Of a DNA stretch of 10,063 bases, positions 6,083 to 10,063 are shown in pieces. Origin of the DNA: M55B120 sp964426155 (GTDB lineage Bacteria > Actinomycetota > Humimicrobiia > Humimicrobiales > Humimicrobiaceae); the NCBI GenBank assembly GCA_964426155.1, contig CAYROY010000043.1, positions 1 through 10,063 of the forward strand, given 5' to 3'. A program made the translations under genes and the position numbers. Each line of letters opens with the position of its first letter. The stretch's first letter is position 1. The notes under the pieces were generated by a model, which saw nothing but the letters and a program-made list of their open reading frames with translations, had not been told where the DNA came from and ran no database searches.

Positions 6083-7381
6083 TTAGCCACAATAATCAAC
6101 TGCAGCTAAAGCCATCATTTTAATAAGATTATAGACGCTATCCATTTCCACATATTCATCAGTGCCATGGGGATTTGCACCTTTGGGTCCTATAACCACC
6201 ACATCTGTATTGCTCGCTTCCTTAAAGCCGTATGCATCCATTGCAAGCCCCAGGCCCCTCTGTTCATATTTTAAGCCTAAATCTTTATAAGCATTCCTGA
6301 TTGAAACCATAGCAGGATGAGAAGTATCTGTTCTGTGGCCTTTCATAAACCTGATTACTGTCCCAAATTCTGGCATCTTCCCTTTTATGCCCTTTAGCTC
6401 TTTTTCCATAAAATTTTTAAATTTTTCTCTTATTTCCCCCTCTTTCATATATGCAAAGGTCTCTAGCCAGAAATATATATGGCCTTCTTTTGGCACAGCC
6501 CCTGATTCAAGATAGGTTTGGCCTCCTGAGGCAAACTGGTATGTAAGTAGCCTAAGCTTCATATCGCTCCTATAAGTTTTAGGGGGTTTTTCTTTGGGGA
6601 GCTCTTCTTTGTCATATTTTTCAAGGGCCCGGGCAACCCTTGCCAGTTTATATATGGGATTTATTAGTTCTATATCTGTGCCTATTCCCCCCGGGCCTTC
6701 TTCTGCCACTTTTGCAATCCAGTCGCTTCCCCCTATTGTCTCAATGCCTGCAACCAGACCAGTAGGCTCAGAAAGTATAGCAAAATCTATATCAGGGTTT
6801 CTTAGTCTTGCAGCTATGGTACCATTTACTCCACCGTTTTCTTCATCTACTACACTTTCTGCATAAAGGTCTCCTTTAAGTTCTATTCCCAGATCGTGTA
6901 TGCACTTTAAAGCATAAAAACCAGATAATGTGCCTGACTTCATGTCCAGGGATCCCCTGCCATACATTTTTCCATCTTTTATTTTTCCGCTTACAGGATC
7001 GCTAAATACTTCCCAATCTTCCTTGCCTGCTGGCATTGTGTCCATATGTCCTGAAAATAGTAGAGATCTGTCACCTTTTTTCCCGGGCAGTTTTGCAACC
7101 AGGTCGGGCCTGTCCTCATATTCTTTTACCATGCCCGCCATGGTTGGAAAAAACTGTGGGTGCTCTCTCAGGCCTTCAATTTGTTCAATTTCAAATAAAT
7201 CCAGGTTTTTAGAGTCTATAAACTTAGATGTAAAATTGTATAAATACTCCTGTCCTGGTTTCTCATTGCCTTTGGGCGGAAGGTTTTCAGTTTTGATTTT
7301 TATTAGTTCAGATAGCGTACTGGCTATTTCATCTTTATTTTTTTCAAGCCAATTGTTAATTTCTTCAAAATATTGCACCAT
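6083..7381 (-). CDS. M20 family metallopeptidase/deacylase (ArgE/DapE/CPG2 type)
   Basis: 432 residues with the complete di-zinc site of the M20 family. SGHMDT (110-115) gives H112 and D114; GRGSLDMKSG (141-150) gives the bridging D146; VVDEENGG (177-184) gives catalytic E180 and ligand E181; LSEPTG (203-208) gives E205; and NPHGTDEYV (403-411) gives the last His, H405. The lid/dimerisation domain lies between about 215 and 340. No signal peptide is visible, so it is cytoplasmic. The family hydrolyses dipeptides or N-acyl amino acids; ArgE, DapE and dipeptidase activities cannot be told apart here. At 432 residues it is longer than DapE (about 375), with an extended segment between residues 60 and 95. 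AAGGAGGTG directly before the ATG is a near-perfect SD. It is the first gene of a pair with the FGGY kinase; the functional link is unclear. Confidence 0.9.
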   Translation of the reverse strand: MVQYFEEINNWLEKNKDEIASTLSELIKIKTENLPPKGNEKPGQEYLYNFTSKFIDSKNLDLFEIEQIEGLREHPQFFPTMAGMVKEYEDRPDLVAKLPGKKGDRSLLFSGHMDTMPAGKEDWEVFSDPVSGKIKDGKMYGRGSLDMKSGTLSGFYALKCIHDLGIELKGDLYAESVVDEENGGVNGTIAARLRNPDIDFAILSEPTGLVAGIETIGGSDWIAKVAEEGPGGIGTDIELINPIYKLARVARALEKYDKEELPKEKPPKTYRSDMKLRLLTYQFASGGQTYLESGAVPKEGHIYFWLETFAYMKEGEIREKFKNFMEKELKGIKGKMPEFGTVIRFMKGHRTDTSHPAMVSIRNAYKDLGLKYEQRGLGLAMDAYGFKEASNTDVVVIGPKGANPHGTDEYVEMDSVYNLIKMMALAAVDYCG

Positions 7382-7437
7382 AAAGCACCTCCTTAAAAGA
7401 AATAACTTAGAAAATATTTACTATCATCTTTTATCTC

Positions 7438-7590
7438 TTATGATTTAACTACAGTTTTTTCTCTCATTGATTTAGTAGCTGCCAGCCCGAGGATAATCGC
7501 GCGTTTACCGTCTTCCAGCGTGGCATTTTCAATGGGCTTATCATTATCAACACAGTCTATAAAGTATTTTCATTCCAGAAAATATGTGCC
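7438..7590 (-). pseudogene. C-terminal stub of a Gfo/Idh/MocA family dehydrogenase
   Basis: A minus-strand frame of 43 codons before a TAA reads KYFIDCVDNDKPIENAT, then LEDGKRAIILGLAATKS, then MREKTVVKS. This is the typical end of Gfo/Idh/MocA oxidoreductases (inositol/glucose-fructose dehydrogenase type), where F-I-x-C-x-x-x-x-x-P is followed by a G-x-x-A-x-x-x-x-x-A-A-x-x-S helix. Just upstream, DGTYFLE continues the match in frame but is separated from KYF by a TGA (7570-7572), and another stop follows at 7594-7596. The remaining 300 or so residues, including the NAD-binding Rossmann domain, are absent. The stub lies 57 bases upstream of the M20 gene on the same strand, so a dehydrogenase gene once preceded the M20-kinase pair. 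Confidence 0.78.
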
Positions 7591-7682
7591 ATCTTATTCT
7601 ACTTTTTAAATTATACAGGTATTGGCGCTGTTTTAATTTACCATTCTCAAATTTTATACTAGAAGTTTTTCCTAAAATTATC

Positions 7683-7707
7683 AATTAAAATCAATAAAAT
7701 TTTAATT
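7683..7707. repeat. AT-only inverted repeat upstream of the ABC exporter
   Basis: AATTAAAAT (7683-7691) and ATTTTAATT (7699-7707) are perfect inverted arms of nine bases around CAATAAA. It could be an operator or a DNA-bending site. In such AT-rich DNA chance is a real possibility, and there is no T run to make it a terminator. Confidence 0.3.
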
Positions 7708-7710
7708 AAA

Positions 7711-7737
7711 AGATTACAGAGATTACACAGGATTTTG
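7711..7737. repeat. Short tandem GATTACA-type repeat
   Basis: AGATTACAG and AGATTACAC lie in direct succession, followed by a more diverged third unit AGGATTTTG, giving a nine-base period. Similar GATTACA strings occur in non-coding DNA of many bacterial genomes, and no function is known to me. Confidence 0.45.
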
Positions 7738-7772
7738 TTTTAATTTCCTATTCCGGAATATATGATAACAGG

Positions 7773-7778
7773 TATAAT
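7773..7778 (+). promoter_or_regulatory. Perfect -10 box with an upstream palindrome, before the ABC exporter
   Basis: TATAAT at 7773-7778 is a perfect -10. The -35 position is poor (TTCCGG, spacing 16), but it is covered by the perfect ten-base palindrome ATTCCGGAAT (7750-7759). A weak -35 overlapped by a palindrome is a common arrangement for a regulated promoter. Transcription would start near 7785, about 25 bases before the SD at 7810-7816. Confidence 0.45.
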
Positions 7779-7819
7779 CTTACAGATAGCTATTTCATAG
7801 AAAATTTCTGGAGGAGAAA

Positions 7820-9661
7820 ATAAGGGAACTAAAGACTCTTTTAAAATACCTTAAAAGACACAGGAAGAGCTTTGCGGGCAGTATAATATATTTACTTTTT
7901 ACAGACGGGCTGGCTCTTTTTACTCCATGGATCCTAAAACAGGCTATTGACAGCATTGAAAACTTTCCCGGGACCGCAAACCTCCTGGGATATGCGGGTC
8001 TTTTCATAGGGATCGCTGCCCTCCAGGGCATTTTTAGATTCTATATGAGAAAAATACTTATAGGAATATCCAGAAAGATAGAATACAGCATAAGGACGGA
8101 CTTTTTTGCCCACCTTCAAAAGCTTGATCCTTCTTTTTTTATAAACACCAGGACGGGAAGCATCATGGCACTCATGACCAATGACCTTGAGGCAGTCAGA
8201 AATTTCCTTGGACCCGGGCTCCTGAACCTTTTTAATACCATATTTGTATTTGTAACCACTTTAATTGTAATGTTTTTTATCAATATAAAACTTTCCCTCT
8301 ATTCGCTTATAGCTATCCCCGTACTCCCAATACTGGTTAGCAGGCTCAGTGCGCTTTTATACTCTGCCTTCAGAAAATCACAGGAACAGTATGCTGCTCT
8401 ATCTGCAAGAACCCAGGAAAGTATAGCTGGTATAAAGGTTATAAAGTCCTTTGCCCAGGAAGATAACGAAAAAGACGTGTTCCACAATTTTAATCTCGAA
8501 TATATTAATAGAAACCTTTCCCTTGCAAGAATAAGGAGTATATTCTGGCCTTCTATGATATTTATCGGAGGAATAGGTACGCTTGTCGTTCTCTGGATAG
8601 GCGGTAAGCAGGTTATAACTGGAACTCTTACACTCGGCCAGTTTGTCCAGTTCTCTGCATATATCGGATCCATTACCTGGCCCCTGATCTCTCTGGGGTG
8701 GGTTATAAACCTTGTCCAGAGGGGCGCAGTTTCCATGAAAAGAATTAACAATATATTAAAAATGGAACCTCTGGTAACCAGCCCTTCCGGATCAACTTCT
8801 GCTGCCCCGCACCCTTTAAAAGGCAGTATAAGGTTTGAAAACGTAAGCTTCAGATATGAATCACAGGATCCGGAAAGTAAAATTTCCATAGATAACTTTA
8901 CAGATTTTATAGAAAAATCAAACGATGTTGACGAAAGATGGGTTCTTGATAATATAAGTTTTAATATTGAGGCAGGTATGCAGGTAGGAATAGTTGGCTT
9001 TACGGGATCTGGAAAGTCAACTATGTTAAACCTCATCCCCAGACTTGCCGACCCCCAGAAGGGATTAGTATTAATTGATTGCATGGATATCAGTAAGTAC
9101 CCTCTTGACATCCTGAGAAACAGCATAGGTTATGCTGAGCAGACACCTTTCCTATTTTCAAAGACCATAAAGGAAAATATCATTTTCGGATCAGAGCATA
9201 TTTTAGAAAAACTAAGCCTGGAGGAAGCCGAAAAGAGAATAATAAAAGCTTCAATGCTATCACATCTCCATGAAGATATACTCCAGTTTCCGGAAGGTTA
9301 CGAAACGTTTATAGGTGAAAGGGGTGTGACTCTCTCCGGTGGACAGAAGCAGAGACTTGCTATTGCCAGGTCAGTTATAAGAGAGCCGCGGATACTGATA
9401 CTGGATGATTCTTTTTCTAATGTAGATACCGCTACAGAAGAGCTTATCCTGAGTGATCTTAAAGAAGACACCAGAGAGATCACTACCATAATAGTATCAC
9501 ACAGGATATCTACTATAAAAGATTCCGATATCATTATAGTAATAGATGATGGAAAGATAGAATCAATAGGTAACCACAGTGAATTGATGAAAAAAAGCAG
9601 TATATATCAGAAACTTTACTATAGACAGCTTCTGTCAGAAGAACTAAAAGAAGAATTATGA
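7820..9661 (+). CDS. ABC exporter half-transporter with degenerate Walker B, ATA start proposed
   Basis: A fused membrane-plus-ATPase half-transporter of about 613 residues. The first ATG (8045) would delete the first membrane helix. The same frame upstream reads SIIYLLFTDGLALFTPWILKQ, a typical first helix of this family, and is open back to the stop at 7787-7789. The only well-placed start is ATA at 7820, five bases after GGAGG, where ATG is expected. In full-length numbering, six membrane helices span about 15-305. Walker A is GFTGSGKST (393-401), the Q-loop Gln is about 441, the signature is LSGGQ (505-509), Walker B is ILILDD (about 525-530) and the H-loop His is 561. The residue after the Walker B Asp is Asp (530) instead of the catalytic Glu, as in the degenerate subunit of heterodimeric exporters such as TM287/288. 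About 20-25 extra residues follow FRY of the A-loop (about 346-373). The stop is followed 15 bases later by a second half-transporter. Confidence 0.88.
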   Translation: MRELKTLLKYLKRHRKSFAGSIIYLLFTDGLALFTPWILKQAIDSIENFPGTANLLGYAGLFIGIAALQGIFRFYMRKILIGISRKIEYSIRTDFFAHLQKLDPSFFINTRTGSIMALMTNDLEAVRNFLGPGLLNLFNTIFVFVTTLIVMFFINIKLSLYSLIAIPVLPILVSRLSALLYSAFRKSQEQYAALSARTQESIAGIKVIKSFAQEDNEKDVFHNFNLEYINRNLSLARIRSIFWPSMIFIGGIGTLVVLWIGGKQVITGTLTLGQFVQFSAYIGSITWPLISLGWVINLVQRGAVSMKRINNILKMEPLVTSPSGSTSAAPHPLKGSIRFENVSFRYESQDPESKISIDNFTDFIEKSNDVDERWVLDNISFNIEAGMQVGIVGFTGSGKSTMLNLIPRLADPQKGLVLIDCMDISKYPLDILRNSIGYAEQTPFLFSKTIKENIIFGSEHILEKLSLEEAEKRIIKASMLSHLHEDILQFPEGYETFIGERGVTLSGGQKQRLAIARSVIREPRILILDDSFSNVDTATEELILSDLKEDTREITTIIVSHRISTIKDSDIIIVIDDGKIESIGNHSELMKKSSIYQKLYYRQLLSEELKEEL

Positions 9662-9664
9662 CTT

Positions 9665-9671
9665 AAAGGAG
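9665..9671 (+). promoter_or_regulatory. Shine-Dalgarno sequence fixing a TTG start
   Basis: AAAGGAG lies five bases before a TTG at 9677-9679. The in-frame ATG further down (about 9737) has no comparable SD. The TTG start also keeps the family's usual 15-20 residue cytosolic lead before the first helix. Confidence 0.65.
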
Positions 9672-9676
9672 ACTTA

Positions 9677-10063
9677 TTGCTGGAAGGATTTTATGAAAAA
9701 GAACTTTCGGGAAGCCCGGTGGATAAAAAGACCGCCATGAGGCTTTTAGGGTTTATAAAGCCCTACCGATACTTACTCGCACTCACCATATTTCTGCTGC
9801 TTATGACTGCACTGCTTCAGATAGCCGGCCCATATTTAATAAAACTTGCTGTTGATGATTATATTACACCCGGTAAATCAGAGGGGCTCCTATATATAGT
9901 AATACTTTACGGACTGGTCATACTATTTGAGTTTATCATCAGGTATTTCCAGGGTTATTATACAGAATATCTTGGCCAGAAAATAATGTATGATATGAGG
10001 ATGAAAATATTCGAACATGTTCAGAAGCTTCCTATGTCTTATTTTGACAAAAACCCTGTGGGA
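9677..10063 (+). CDS. Second ABC exporter half-transporter, N-terminal part only
   Basis: Open from a TTG at 9677 to the end of the window: 129 residues of a type IV ABC exporter membrane domain, with the rest beyond the edge. After a polar lead, RLLGFIKPYRYLLAL enters the first membrane helix (about 32-52). AVDDYITPGKSEGLL is the short external loop, and a second helix (about 72-92) follows. YLGQKIMYDMRMKIFEHVQK and then LPMSYFDKNPVG form the coupling-helix region found in nearly all MsbA/TM288-like proteins. The start lies 15 bases after the stop of the first half-transporter, so the two are translationally close and probably form one heterodimeric exporter. This subunit would be expected to carry the intact catalytic Glu, but the ATPase domain is not in view. 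The substrate is unknown; lipid or multidrug export is usual for such pairs. Confidence 0.88.
   Translation, partial: MLEGFYEKELSGSPVDKKTAMRLLGFIKPYRYLLALTIFLLLMTALLQIAGPYLIKLAVDDYITPGKSEGLLYIVILYGLVILFEFIIRYFQGYYTEYLGQKIMYDMRMKIFEHVQKLPMSYFDKNPVG

Noticed and set aside
6930..7448. 172-codon plus-strand frame opposite the M20 gene
   Set aside because: Antisense to complete M20 metal-site motifs; composition is that of a shadow frame.
7570..7572. TGA in the dehydrogenase stub as a recoded sense codon
   Set aside because: Another stop follows at 7594 and most of the gene is missing; the intact ABC gene ends in TGA at the expected place, so TGA works as a stop here.
7711..7737. GATTACA repeats as a CRISPR array
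   Set aside because: Units are nine bases, adjacent, without spacers, and no cas gene is present.
8299..9126. Long open frame on the minus strand inside the ABC half-transporter
   Set aside because: It lies fully opposite a gene with all ABC motifs and has no recognisable domain; a shadow frame.

Overview
The window looks like chromosomal DNA of a low-GC bacterium. Genes are dense, most starts have a strong Shine-Dalgarno (SD) sequence (GGAGG type), and one sigma70-type promoter is clear. The mix of an archaeal-type triosephosphate isomerase-like protein, a 6-phospho-3-hexuloisomerase (PHI), FGGY and DeoR proteins and a TM287/288-type ABC exporter is typical of anaerobic fermenters (Firmicutes, Atribacterota, Thermotogota and similar). 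That assignment is inference; no rRNA or marker gene is present.

Layout. (1) 38-1256, minus strand: a two-gene unit, a TIM-barrel isomerase (tpiA-like) followed by a long YjbQ-family protein. (2) 1268-1530: an AT-rich divergent promoter region. (3) 1531-2566, plus strand: a ribulose-phosphate 3-epimerase gene reduced by a large in-frame internal deletion, then a DeoR/GlpR-type sugar-phosphate repressor. (4) 2615-4161, minus strand: a NagB-like isomerase followed by a PHI-type SIS protein. (5) 4162-4582: a gene-free stretch with decayed fragments and a GC-rich hairpin. (6) 4583-7381, minus strand: an M20 metallopeptidase followed by an AT-rich FGGY sugar kinase. (7) 7438-7590, minus strand: the C-terminal stub of a Gfo/Idh/MocA dehydrogenase, then a 200-base promoter and repeat region. 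(8) 7820-10063, plus strand: two consecutive ABC exporter half-transporters, the second cut by the window edge. The first has a degenerate Walker B, so the pair is probably a heterodimeric exporter.

How the genes may work together. Regions 1-4 read as one sugar-phosphate locus: several aldose/ketose-phosphate isomerases, a former epimerase and a DeoR repressor divergent from the tpiA-yjbQ unit. The substrate cannot be read from the sequence. A sugar kinase and a dehydrogenase stub lie nearby, which suggests a larger carbohydrate locus that has been partly eroded. The exporter pair is a separate module.

Most notable points: the collapsed epimerase; two intact genes whose only well-placed start is ATA behind a good SD; the NagB-like protein that lacks one conserved catalytic aspartate; and three separate gene remnants at the module boundaries. 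I found no CRISPR array, rRNA, tRNA, intact transposase or convincing new defence system.
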